Below are positions 12,883 to 18,483 of a stretch of 18,483 bases of DNA, one piece after another. Both the position numbers and the translations under genes were made by a program. The notes beneath the pieces are model-generated. The model was not told the DNA's origin. It made no database searches and saw only the letters and a program-made list of their open reading frames with translations. Position 1 is the first letter of the stretch; each line of letters begins with the position of its first letter. This DNA is from Thermoflexales bacterium (GTDB lineage: Bacteria > Chloroflexota > Anaerolineae > Fen-1058): assembly GCA_017882055.1 (NCBI GenBank), contig JADGQE010000015.1, forward strand, positions 1 through 18,483, written 5' to 3'.

Positions 12883-13566
12883 TCAATAAGGCGGCTCAGC
12901 TGGGCCATCATAGCCGCACATTCCCAAGCGGGGTGAATTAACGAGCGGTATGGGTTCGCCATAATTATCATGGGGATGCGTTTCAACGTGGCTGTCGCAT
13001 AAGGTTCCCCACACCTGGTCTTCGATGATACACTCTTCACACAACCAGGCAGCCGGTTGTCCGCACTCAAGGCACTGAGATTCTGGGAGTAAGTTGCGCG
13101 CCATCAGAGCAATTGGATGGGCCGTAGTGGGTTTGCCTTCACGTACACTTACAGCTTTAATCACCGTTTCTGATGAAGTTCCGAAGTCGTAAATGTGCGT
13201 CAGTTCGACACCAGGTTGAAAGACCTGGGCAATGCCGCGCTTCATCGGTATTTCTGATCCGCCCCAGCCGCCGATAGAGAACTGGCTCAGGTGTCCGCAA
13301 CACTCCAACCATATCGCGCGCAAATAGGCATCCAAATCTTTCAATGCGGCCGAGCCGCGCATCTCCAAATCCAGCCAGAAGAGGGGCTGTCCGGCAGCTT
13401 GCATACGCAGATGATAAAGTGATTCGGTCGTCGCACGTTTGGTCTCGGCCCTGGCAATTGCCGACTGGCGTGGCGCACACATGGCCAGATGTTTAGTCAT
13501 CGGGCCTTTTGCATACTCTTGTCCGCAGTAGGCACACTTCCCTTTTGACTGTTTTGCACGCGGCAT
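12883..13566 (-). CDS. pRiA4b ORF-3-like protein with N- and C-terminal zinc-binding motifs
   Basis: 227 aa; AGGAGA six bases before ATG 13566 fixes the start. Three parts. First, a C2HC zinc finger (C11-x2-C14-x11-H26-x3-C30, KCAYCGQEY...KHLAMC). Second, the pRiA4b ORF-3-like fold (about 60-145), with DLDAYLRAIWLECCGHLSQF (77-96) and the ELTHIYDFGTSSETVIKAV (121-139) typical of it. Third, a cross-brace-like cluster C165-x2-C168-x7-C176-x2-C179-x10-C190-x2-H193. The middle domain was first named from a plasmid ORF and is common in mobile and accessory DNA; its function is not known. The architecture suggests nucleic-acid or protein binding. No transposase accompanies it. Confidence 0.8.
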   Translation of the reverse strand: MPRAKQSKGKCAYCGQEYAKGPMTKHLAMCAPRQSAIARAETKRATTESLYHLRMQAAGQPLFWLDLEMRGSAALKDLDAYLRAIWLECCGHLSQFSIGGWGGSEIPMKRGIAQVFQPGVELTHIYDFGTSSETVIKAVSVREGKPTTAHPIALMARNLLPESQCLECGQPAAWLCEECIIEDQVWGTLCDSHVETHPHDNYGEPIPLVNSPRLGMCGYDGPAEPPY

Positions 13567-13723
13567 TGAAATCTCCTGAGGATTTGGTTTGGTCTGGGCA
13601 AAACATTTCGCAATGAAGAATGTGGATCGGCGACTCGATGACTATCAAAATGATGACCACCAGCGATCGCCCTGGAACTGCTTTGCCCCGACTTCGACTC
13701 GCGTTCAAACGAGATGCGCCGGG

Positions 13724-13732
13724 ATTGTACCA
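13724..13732 (-). promoter_or_regulatory. Extended -10 promoter of the pRiA4b-like gene
   Basis: On the minus strand TGG then TACAAT; no -35 match at 17 bp. It would give a leader of about 150 nt before the AGGAGA site. It lies just downstream of the group II intron relic. Confidence 0.4.
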
Positions 13733-13742
13733 CATCGTTATA

Positions 13743-13814
13743 ATCGAGTAGAGGGAGCAGTCGCCCTCTCCCCTTCTCACACTACCGGACATGCGGGTCC
13801 GCATTCGGCGGTTC
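13743..13814 (-). mobile_element. Relic of a group II intron 3' end (domains V-VI)
   Basis: On the minus strand a domain V-like hairpin (GAACCGCCGAATGCGG-AC-CCGCAT, then GT and CCGGTAG) is followed by GTGTGAG, a domain VI-like stem (AGAGGG paired with CCCTCT) and the typical end CTACTCGAT at 13743. Compared with functional domain V (GAGCCG paired with CGGTTC, AGC triad), the lower stem is broken to ACCG/CGGT and the triad reads AAC, so it should be inactive. No reverse transcriptase and no 5' part are present. Confidence 0.45.
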
Positions 13815-13842
13815 ATCAAGTCGAACGAATGCCGGGCGCACA

Positions 13843-13874
13843 CAAAAAGTGCCGGAACCCATCCAGGTCCGGCG
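13843..13874 (-). terminator. Intrinsic terminator after the thioesterase gene
   Basis: On the minus strand GCCGGACC and GGTTCCGGC pair, with one bulge, around a short loop and run into ACTTTTTG. It lies about 80 nt beyond the stop of the double-hotdog gene at 13956. Confidence 0.65.
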
Positions 13875-13955
13875 CTTAGCAACGAATTAAACACCTTAAA
13901 CCGGCCACGCCAGCAATCCTGCCGCATGACCCCGCGCAGTCACTGCGAGAGCCAG

Positions 13956-14831
13956 CTACGCCACAATGTTCGACCGCATATCAACCAGGAAACGCTCCGG
14001 GATGCGCACCGGCCGGCCCGTGACGGGATTCACCCAGACCGAATACGAATAAGCGCGGACCAGCAGTTCACGATCGCTCATGCGCGTAATCGTGTGATAG
14101 CGCATCGCCGTGGCCCCCCGGAGATTGAAAGTCCACATGGCAATTTCGAGGTTATCGTGGATGGCGGCCGGCTGCAAGTATTCGATCTGATGCCGCCGAA
14201 TGAGGATGACGAAGCCTTCGGCCATCATGCGATCGATCGACCAGCCGCTCTCAGCCAGCAACAGCATACCGCAGTCTTCGATGTAGGACAGGTAAACCGA
14301 GTTGTTCACGTGTCCGGCCGAATCGATGTCGCGCCACAGGACACGCCGGTTCATTCTAAACGCGCCCGGCGGCGGCGGCGGGGCTGACGGGAACGGATCG
14401 CGCTTGGCGGGTGGCATCGTCATGCCCTCAGGAATAAACGCCGCGATCATTTCGGGCGGGACGGTGGCAGGCTGTTGAGTCTTGTTATTGTAGTAGACCC
14501 AGTCGGTATGCGCGCGAGCGATCAGATCCGTCGATCCGGTCCGGCGAAATTCGTAGGCCCGGCGTGATCGCACGCGTCTGAAGTCCTGCACCCAGGTTTT
14601 CACCTCAAACGTGTCGCCATAGAGTAGCGGGCGTAAATACTCGATGTCGGTTTCGCGCACCAGCCAGTAATGACCCATCGCATCATAACGCGCGCGATCG
14701 TAGCCAGCCGCCGCCGAGGCGTTAAACGCCGCCTCTTGCATGTAGCGCAAGTAAGTCGTATTGTTGACGTGGCCATAAGCATCACATTCGTATGATCGCA
14801 CTTTGAACGGCTCGATGTGTATGAGCGGCAT
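13956..14831 (-). CDS. Double-hotdog acyl-CoA/acyl-ACP thioesterase-like protein
   Basis: 291 aa made of two hotdog domains in tandem. Each carries the 4-hydroxybenzoyl-CoA thioesterase-type motif: DAYGHVNNTTYLRYMQEA (17-34) and DSAGHVNNSVYLSYIED (170-186), with the Asp as probable catalytic or structural residue. A proline-rich linker (PSAPPPPPG, about 148-156) joins them. The family releases fatty acids from ACP or aromatic acids from CoA; fused tandem forms match a dimer within one chain, as in FatA/FatB-type enzymes. ATG 14831 is preferred over ATG 14837 because GGGAG sits six bases before it. A TATAAT lies about 45 nt upstream and a terminator follows, so it is likely monocistronic. Substrate is not readable. 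Confidence 0.9.
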   Translation of the reverse strand: MPLIHIEPFKVRSYECDAYGHVNNTTYLRYMQEAAFNASAAAGYDRARYDAMGHYWLVRETDIEYLRPLLYGDTFEVKTWVQDFRRVRSRRAYEFRRTGSTDLIARAHTDWVYYNNKTQQPATVPPEMIAAFIPEGMTMPPAKRDPFPSAPPPPPGAFRMNRRVLWRDIDSAGHVNNSVYLSYIEDCGMLLLAESGWSIDRMMAEGFVILIRRHQIEYLQPAAIHDNLEIAMWTFNLRGATAMRYHTITRMSDRELLVRAYSYSVWVNPVTGRPVRIPERFLVDMRSNIVA

Positions 14832-14876
14832 CAGCATCTCCCAATCGGACCGGACGTGATCCTATCAATTATCCTA

Positions 14877-14882
14877 ATTATA
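14877..14882 (-). promoter_or_regulatory. Probable -10 box of the thioesterase gene
   Basis: Perfect TATAAT on the minus strand, 45 nt before the start codon. A TTGACG lies upstream but at a 23-nt spacing, too far for a standard promoter, so only the -10 is supported. Confidence 0.35.
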
Positions 14883-14936
14883 CTTGACCGGCCCATAGCG
14901 CGCGGCGTCAATCATATGCTGCCGCCTTTCTCAAAC

Positions 14937-15644
14937 TCAGCGCGTCGTCAACACAATCAGAGCCTGTCCGGCAATGTAAATCACCCACACCACATCGTGC
15001 ACCAGGAACCACGCATTGTCACGCAGTTCACGGTTGCCCAGAATCATATCCGAGATCAAGAACAGTAAGCCGCCCAGCGCCGTTAAGCCGAAACGTCCAT
15101 TCTGAATTGCCAGGCCGCCCGCTGTTCCAGCCATAAGGCTGATCAGCCAGGCATAGATCAACGATCCGATATTGAGCGTGCGCGACTTATGCGGATTGTT
15201 GATCACAGCCACCCACAACACGCCGACGACCATCACATATACGACCCACAACATCGAGCCGGACAACGGATTGCTTAGGCCCAGCGTTTGACTTACTTGA
15301 ATGAAGCCGGTGATGTAGAAAATGTGTCCGATGCCAAACGCGATGATGCCGGGGATCATGGGATTCCGCAGCCGGATCACATCCGCCAGGATCAGATCGC
15401 CGCAGAAGCCAAAGGCCATACCGAAGAAAATGGAACGGGCCGCGCCGCTCAGCACCGTGCTGTTCGCCCACAACAACGCCGCGCACACCACGAGGATGAA
15501 CGATGTGGCCATGCGCAGCGGACGCAGGGTGCGGCGTGTGCGCCCGGCGTTATACTTGCCGAACGCAAAGCCGATGCCAAGCAGCAGCGGAATGGCCGCC
15601 AGCCCGATCACGATCAACGTCCTGACTGATTCCGTGCTCATCAT
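14937..15644 (-). CDS. YhhN/TMEM86-family membrane protein
   Basis: 235 aa from ATG 15644, whose ATGA overlaps the stop of the preceding yjbQ-like gene; ATG 15641 directly after is an alternative. About eight membrane helices. Family marks are FGFCGDLILAD (78-88), IIAFGIGHIFYITGF (100-114) and GGLLFLISDMILG near 197-209, whose acidic residues are conserved in TMEM86 lysoplasmalogenases. Animal and some bacterial members hydrolyse the vinyl-ether bond of lysoplasmalogens; for this bacterial protein that activity is inference. Translational coupling to yjbQ is visible but no functional link between the two is known to me. Confidence 0.85.
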   Translation of the reverse strand: MMSTESVRTLIVIGLAAIPLLLGIGFAFGKYNAGRTRRTLRPLRMATSFILVVCAALLWANSTVLSGAARSIFFGMAFGFCGDLILADVIRLRNPMIPGIIAFGIGHIFYITGFIQVSQTLGLSNPLSGSMLWVVYVMVVGVLWVAVINNPHKSRTLNIGSLIYAWLISLMAGTAGGLAIQNGRFGLTALGGLLFLISDMILGNRELRDNAWFLVHDVVWVIYIAGQALIVLTTR

Positions 15645-16057
15645 TCGCCGACGATCTGCGCCACGACTTCGCGCTGGCGGGGCCGTGTATCGAAATCGAT
15701 CAGAATGATCTGCTGCCACGTTCCCAACGTCAACCGGCCGCCGACGAAGGGCACGCTCAACGACGGGCCTAGCAGCGCCGCTCGAACATGGCTGTGCCCG
15801 TTGTCATCGCCCCAGCGCAGATGATGTTCATATTCAGCGTCGCGCGGCGCGATCGATTCGAACACGCGGCCCAGATCGGCCACGGCTCCCTCTTCGTACT
15901 CGATCGTCGTCAAGGCCGCCGTCGATCCGACGACAAACAAGGTAACGACGCCGCTGGTCGTGCCCGATTCTTTGACGGCCCGCTCGACGCCGGGCGTAAG
16001 ATCGACGGTGTGACCATGGCCATGCGTATTGAGCGTGAGTTTCTTGGAGATCACCAT
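15641..16057 (-). CDS. YjbQ/UPF0047 family protein
   Basis: 138 aa, the full usual length of the family. Conserved segments: GVVTLFVVGSTAALTTIEYEEG (about 36-57, given here as GVVTLFVVGSTAAL then TTIEYEEG), HHLRWGDDNGHSHVRAALLG (78-97) and SVPFVGGRLTLGTWQQIILI (100-119), with His and Glu residues that line the conserved pocket. E. coli YjbQ shows weak thiamine-phosphate synthase activity when overproduced; the true role is unknown. The start has no strong Shine-Dalgarno. The gene is first of a two-gene leftward unit and is divergent from the cold-shock gene. Confidence 0.9.
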   Translation of the reverse strand: MVISKKLTLNTHGHGHTVDLTPGVERAVKESGTTSGVVTLFVVGSTAALTTIEYEEGAVADLGRVFESIAPRDAEYEHHLRWGDDNGHSHVRAALLGPSLSVPFVGGRLTLGTWQQIILIDFDTRPRQREVVAQIVGE

Positions 16058-16097
16058 GCGGCTGTAGCCCTGCCTCGTTTCAGACTATCTTCGCGCA

Positions 16098-16103
16098 ATT
16101 ATA
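16098..16103 (-). promoter_or_regulatory. Probable -10 box of the yjbQ-yhhN unit
   Basis: TATAAT on the minus strand, about 40 nt before the yjbQ-like start. CTGTCA is a weak -35 at short spacing. Its -35 region overlaps the -35 of the rightward cold-shock promoter, so polymerases would compete. Confidence 0.35.
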
Positions 16104-16117
16104 CACCGGCGCTTCAT

Positions 16118-16146
16118 TTGACAGGACTTAGTCGGCATGATATAGT
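16118..16146 (+). promoter_or_regulatory. Consensus sigma70-type promoter of the cold-shock gene
   Basis: TTGACA (16118-16123), 17 nt, TATAGT (16141-16146). Transcription should start near 16153, giving a leader of about 137 nt before the GTG, a length typical of regulated cold-shock mRNAs. Confidence 0.7.
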
Positions 16147-16163
16147 TTGCGCCGTAGGACGTG

Positions 16164-16209
16164 GTAAGTACCTGAAGTGGCAGCAGAAGTAATTCCGGCT
16201 CAGGCTTAC
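16164..16209 (+). promoter_or_regulatory. Structured leader of the cold-shock mRNA
   Basis: GTAAG and CCTGA (16164-16168, 16171-16175) pair with TCAGG and CTTAC (16200-16209), a 10-bp helix with a 2-nt bulge closing a 24-nt loop. A further short GGCC/GGCC-type fold can form at 16234-16259. A temperature-responsive leader is inferred from analogy with cspA. Confidence 0.4.
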
Positions 16210-16289
16210 GTGACCTGGGTCGTTTTGTTATGCGGCCTGCGCGGGGCTAACCTTCGGCCTAACATCAAAATACGCAAGGAGCAGTAAAC

Positions 16290-16499
16290 GTGAGCGACCG
16301 AGTAACAGGGACCGTGAAGTGGTTCAACGCGACGAAGGGTTACGGTTTCATTTCGCGCGAAGGTGGCGAGGACGTGTTCGTCCATCATAGTGCGATTCAG
16401 GCCACTGGCTATCGCACGCTGAACGAAGGACAGCGCTGCGAGTTCACCATTGAGCAAGGCCCCAAGGGTCTGCAGGCCAAAGACGTGGTGCCCCTCTAA
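16290..16499 (+). CDS. Cold-shock domain protein (CspA family)
   Basis: 69 aa, a single OB-fold cold-shock domain. RNP1-like motif KGYGFISRE (16-24) and RNP2-like DVFVHHSAI (28-36) carry the aromatic residues that stack on single-stranded RNA or DNA; GTVKWFNATKGYGFI is the family hallmark. It starts with GTG at 16290, with AAGGAG nine bases before it. Acts as an RNA chaperone in the cytoplasm. It has its own consensus promoter, long structured leader and terminator. The tail ends KDVVPL instead of the more common VxxI/L; unremarkable. Confidence 0.95.
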   Translation: MSDRVTGTVKWFNATKGYGFISREGGEDVFVHHSAIQATGYRTLNEGQRCEFTIEQGPKGLQAKDVVPL

Positions 16500-16523
16500 A
16501 CCACGTGCAAGTTGAACCGACGA

Positions 16524-16553
16524 ACGCCGTCTCGCCAGAGGCGGCGTTTTTAT
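16524..16553 (+). terminator. Intrinsic terminator of the cold-shock gene
   Basis: ACGCCGTCTC and GAGGCGGCGT pair over 10 bp with one G-T wobble around GCCA and run into TTTTTAT. It lies 24 nt past the stop codon. Confidence 0.85.
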
Positions 16554-16647
16554 TTGGCTGCCCCTGGTCTGAGTCGGCACGATCAGACCGGCCGGTGTAA
16601 AATCACACCTGCTTCAGTCCTATCCGGCAATTCTCATTTTGGCAACT

Positions 16648-16822
16648 GTCATTCCGAGCGGAGCGACGCCTGGCGGCCCAGGCCATGCCCAACGCCATGC
16701 GTTGGTGGCCCGCCAGGCGCCGGCGCAGTGCGCCGGACATGGGCGGAATCTCTACGCTAATCAACAATGCAAGCCTGCCAGGGTAGAGATTCCTCGTCAC
16801 AAACTGCGTTCCTCGGAATGAC
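16648..16822. repeat. 175-nt nest of palindromes with GTCATTCCGAG ends
   Basis: Outer arms GTCATTCCGAG (16648-16658) and CTCGGAATGAC (16812-16822) are exact inverted repeats. Inside stand three hairpins side by side: CGCCTGGCGG/CCGCCAGGCG (16667-16676, 16710-16719) enclosing CCAACGC/GCGTTGG (16689-16695, 16699-16705); CCGGCGC/GCGCCGG (16720-16726, 16730-16736); and GGAATCTCTAC/GTAGAGATTCC (16745-16755, 16783-16793). No coding sense. The intergenic stretch on either side (16554-16647, 16823-16879) shows nothing else. Confidence 0.75.
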
Positions 16823-16879
16823 AAGCACGGCCATGCGTCCAAATTAAGAATTGCTGAGTCCTATCAAAGTCGTGTGCTT

Positions 16880-18052
16880 ATGAGTGACAAACCTGTGTGG
16901 TCATCGGCGACGCTGCCGCCGGATAATACTCAGCCTTCGCCGCGCATCGCGGTGCGGCGCGTCACTGCTACGCGGCGCGTGTCGGCGGGGCGTTCACGCC
17001 GCCCGATCGGCCTGTATCTGCTGACCGGCTGCCTGGCGCTGATCGTGTTGCTGTGCGCCGGCACCAGCTTCGTGTTGGCGACCATCGGACCCGGCACGTT
17101 GTTGACCCTGCGCGATCGCTGGCTGGGCCGCAGCTTCCAGGAGACGATCAGCACCCTCGGCCAGGTGGCGCAGGTGGTGGTCGGGGTCGGCGACAACAGC
17201 GTGTGGCCCGTCGCTAACAATGGCCGCTTGACGATCTTGTTGATGGGCATCGACACGCGCTCGAACACCGTCAGCGATCCAAGCCGCACCGACGTGATCA
17301 CGCTGATCACCATCGATCCCATCAGCAACACCGCGGCGCTGCTCTCGATCCCGCGCGATCTGTATGTGCCCCTACCCCGCCTCAACACGCAGGATCGTGT
17401 CAACACCGCTTACTTCTTCGGCCAGTATTACCAGCTGCCCGGCGGCGGGCCGGCCTATGCCCAAGAAACGATCAGCTGGAATCTCGGCATCCCGATCAAC
17501 AAATATGCCGTGATTGATTTTGCCGGCTTCAAGCAAGTCGTCGACGCGGTCGGCGGGGTAGACATCGACGTGCCGCATGAGATCATCGACAATGCGTACC
17601 CCACGCCCGATTACGGCACCGAACGCCTGGTCATTCCAGCGGGACGCGTTCATATGGATGGCGAACTCGCGTTGAAGTACGTGCGGACCCGCCACGGCGA
17701 CAGCGACTTTGGCCGATTGCAGCGTCAACAGCAGGTGATGCTCGCCATCCGCGATAAAGCGTTGAGCATCGGCTCGATCGGCAAAGTGCCGGAGACGTTG
17801 AATGCTGTAGGCGATTCGCTTGAAACCGATTTGTCACTTCCTGAGATTTTGGCGCTGGCTAAGAAGTGGGCGGCCATTCCGCGCGAGAACATTCAGACCT
17901 ATCGCATCGATCAAACGATGACCCAATCCTACGTCACACCGCAAGGCGGAGACGTGCTATTGCCGCTGCGCGAAAAAATCGCGGCCGTCGTCGCCGAGTT
18001 TCTCGGCCAGGCGGCTCCGCCTGAACCACACACCGGATCGATTGCACCCTAA
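16880..18052 (+). CDS. LytR-CpsA-Psr (LCP) family protein
   Basis: 390 aa from ATG 16880; GTG 16874 would add two residues, and no clear Shine-Dalgarno is present for either. A basic cytoplasmic N-terminus (to about 40) precedes one membrane anchor (LYLLTGCLALIVLLCAGTSF about 45-64). The extracytoplasmic LCP domain (about 112-275) has GIDTRSNTVSDPSRTDVITL, the arginine-bearing SIPRDLYVPLP, RVNTAYFFG and YVRTRHGDSDFGRLQRQQQV, residues known to hold polyprenyl-phosphate and metal. LCP enzymes attach glycopolymers to the cell wall or to acceptor proteins. No glycosyltransferase cluster is adjacent. The final 30 residues are a proline-rich tail. Confidence 0.93.
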   Translation: MSDKPVWSSATLPPDNTQPSPRIAVRRVTATRRVSAGRSRRPIGLYLLTGCLALIVLLCAGTSFVLATIGPGTLLTLRDRWLGRSFQETISTLGQVAQVVVGVGDNSVWPVANNGRLTILLMGIDTRSNTVSDPSRTDVITLITIDPISNTAALLSIPRDLYVPLPRLNTQDRVNTAYFFGQYYQLPGGGPAYAQETISWNLGIPINKYAVIDFAGFKQVVDAVGGVDIDVPHEIIDNAYPTPDYGTERLVIPAGRVHMDGELALKYVRTRHGDSDFGRLQRQQQVMLAIRDKALSIGSIGKVPETLNAVGDSLETDLSLPEILALAKKWAAIPRENIQTYRIDQTMTQSYVTPQGGDVLLPLREKIAAVVAEFLGQAAPPEPHTGSIAP

Positions 18053-18111
18053 GTACATTCATGAAACTCTTGCGGAGTCCGTCATTCCCGCACTCCTACC
18101 GGCAATACTGT

Positions 18112-18483
18112 TTAGTTAGCGGAAGCGGCTCCCACGCCAAGCGTGCGAGAGATTTCAGGAGCCAAACGCCCGTCTTCATGATGGAGCACTAGATAAGGCA
18201 AAAGAGACTCATGAGTGTCGGTGTAGTGCTTGGTATCGCCGTTGTGATTTGTGTAAGATATCGTTTCGCCTGACTGAGCTTGCACTGTCGCGGTTGTTCC
18301 AATGGGACCCTGGAGCAAAGGAGAGGTCGAGTATGATGCTGCTCCAGAAGTGTATTGGATTTCTCTGGTGGCTGGCTGAGTTTGTACATCAGGAGCCGCT
18401 GAAACGACTCGGAATGTTATCAGCAGGAACGACCCTGCAAACAGGATAGATGCTACAATGGGTTTGATGACATTGATCTTCAT
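18112..18483 (-). CDS. Small secreted protein, unknown function
   Basis: The frame opens with ATG at the very edge of the window (18481-18483); an earlier start outside cannot be excluded. MKINVIKPIVASILFAGSFL and the following LITFRVVSA-APDV form a typical signal peptide with cleavage near residue 29-30. The mature part (about 94 aa) is polar, rich in Thr, Ser, Gln and His (TNHNGDTKHYTDTHESLLPY), without cysteine or membrane helix. Codons are less GC-rich than in neighbouring genes, hinting at transfer or rapid change. It converges with the LCP gene over 59 nt. No recognised family. Confidence 0.6.
   Translation of the reverse strand: MKINVIKPIVASILFAGSFLLITFRVVSAAPDVQTQPATREIQYTSGAASYSTSPLLQGPIGTTATVQAQSGETISYTNHNGDTKHYTDTHESLLPYLVLHHEDGRLAPEISRTLGVGAASAN

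Noticed and set aside
13791..14387. 198-codon frame on the plus strand over the thioesterase gene
   Set aside because: Antisense shadow; runs through a terminator and an intron relic, no domain.
16226..16259. Integron attC-like site (GTTATGC ... GCCTAAC)
   Set aside because: The core sites are in the wrong order and GTTATGC does not fit GTTRRRY; it is better read as part of the cold-shock leader.

Overview
The window is a compact, gene-dense stretch of bacterial chromosome of moderately high GC. The protein repertoire (RecD2-type helicase, PspC-like membrane protein, tandem ATP-grasp proteins, tandem-hotdog thioesterase, YhhN-type membrane protein, LCP protein) and the dispersed intergenic palindromes containing GTCATTCCGAG suggest a Chloroflexota-like organism. 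That placement is inferred from resemblance, not from a marker gene. There is no rRNA or tRNA that I can see, no CRISPR array and no intact transposon.

Left part (1-5990): a recD2 helicase read from a probably leaderless extended -10 promoter converges on a leftward block. That block holds a 57-codon small gene (2433-2606), a Cro/C1-type regulator and a PspC-domain membrane protein. The small gene has an elaborate upstream region. A TTGACA-17-TAAAAT promoter has its spacer filled by a 14-bp palindrome, an intrinsic-terminator-like hairpin follows about 10 nt after the predicted start, and a second copy of the palindrome lies before the ribosome binding site. Next come two tandem, paralogous D-Ala-D-Ala-ligase-like ATP-grasp genes, whose leader carries a tandem heptamer repeat.

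Centre (5990-10836): a rightward group dus - THUMP/methyltransferase - unknown 136-aa protein - GH13 alpha-glucosidase-like enzyme - thioredoxin-fold protein. The last two junctions overlap. The thioredoxin-fold gene is the most exciting item. Its reading frame (10372-10836) is interrupted by one TGA exactly where the first redox cysteine of the CxxC motif belongs (U-L-A-C). A good stem-loop with an apical GU begins 17-19 nt after the TGA. I read it as a membrane-anchored, extracytoplasmic selenocysteine thioredoxin with a bacterial SECIS, which standard gene calling splits into two fragments.

Right part (10865-18483): leftward genes for a flavin reductase-like protein, a SAM methyltransferase, a four-cysteine small protein, a pRiA4b ORF-3-like protein with extra zinc-binding motifs, a double-hotdog thioesterase and a YjbQ-YhhN pair. 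Rightward genes are a cold-shock protein with a long structured leader and an LCP-family protein. A leftward secreted small protein closes the window. The intergenic regions hold a 123-nt imperfect palindrome, a decayed group II intron 3' end and a 175-nt nest of palindromes.
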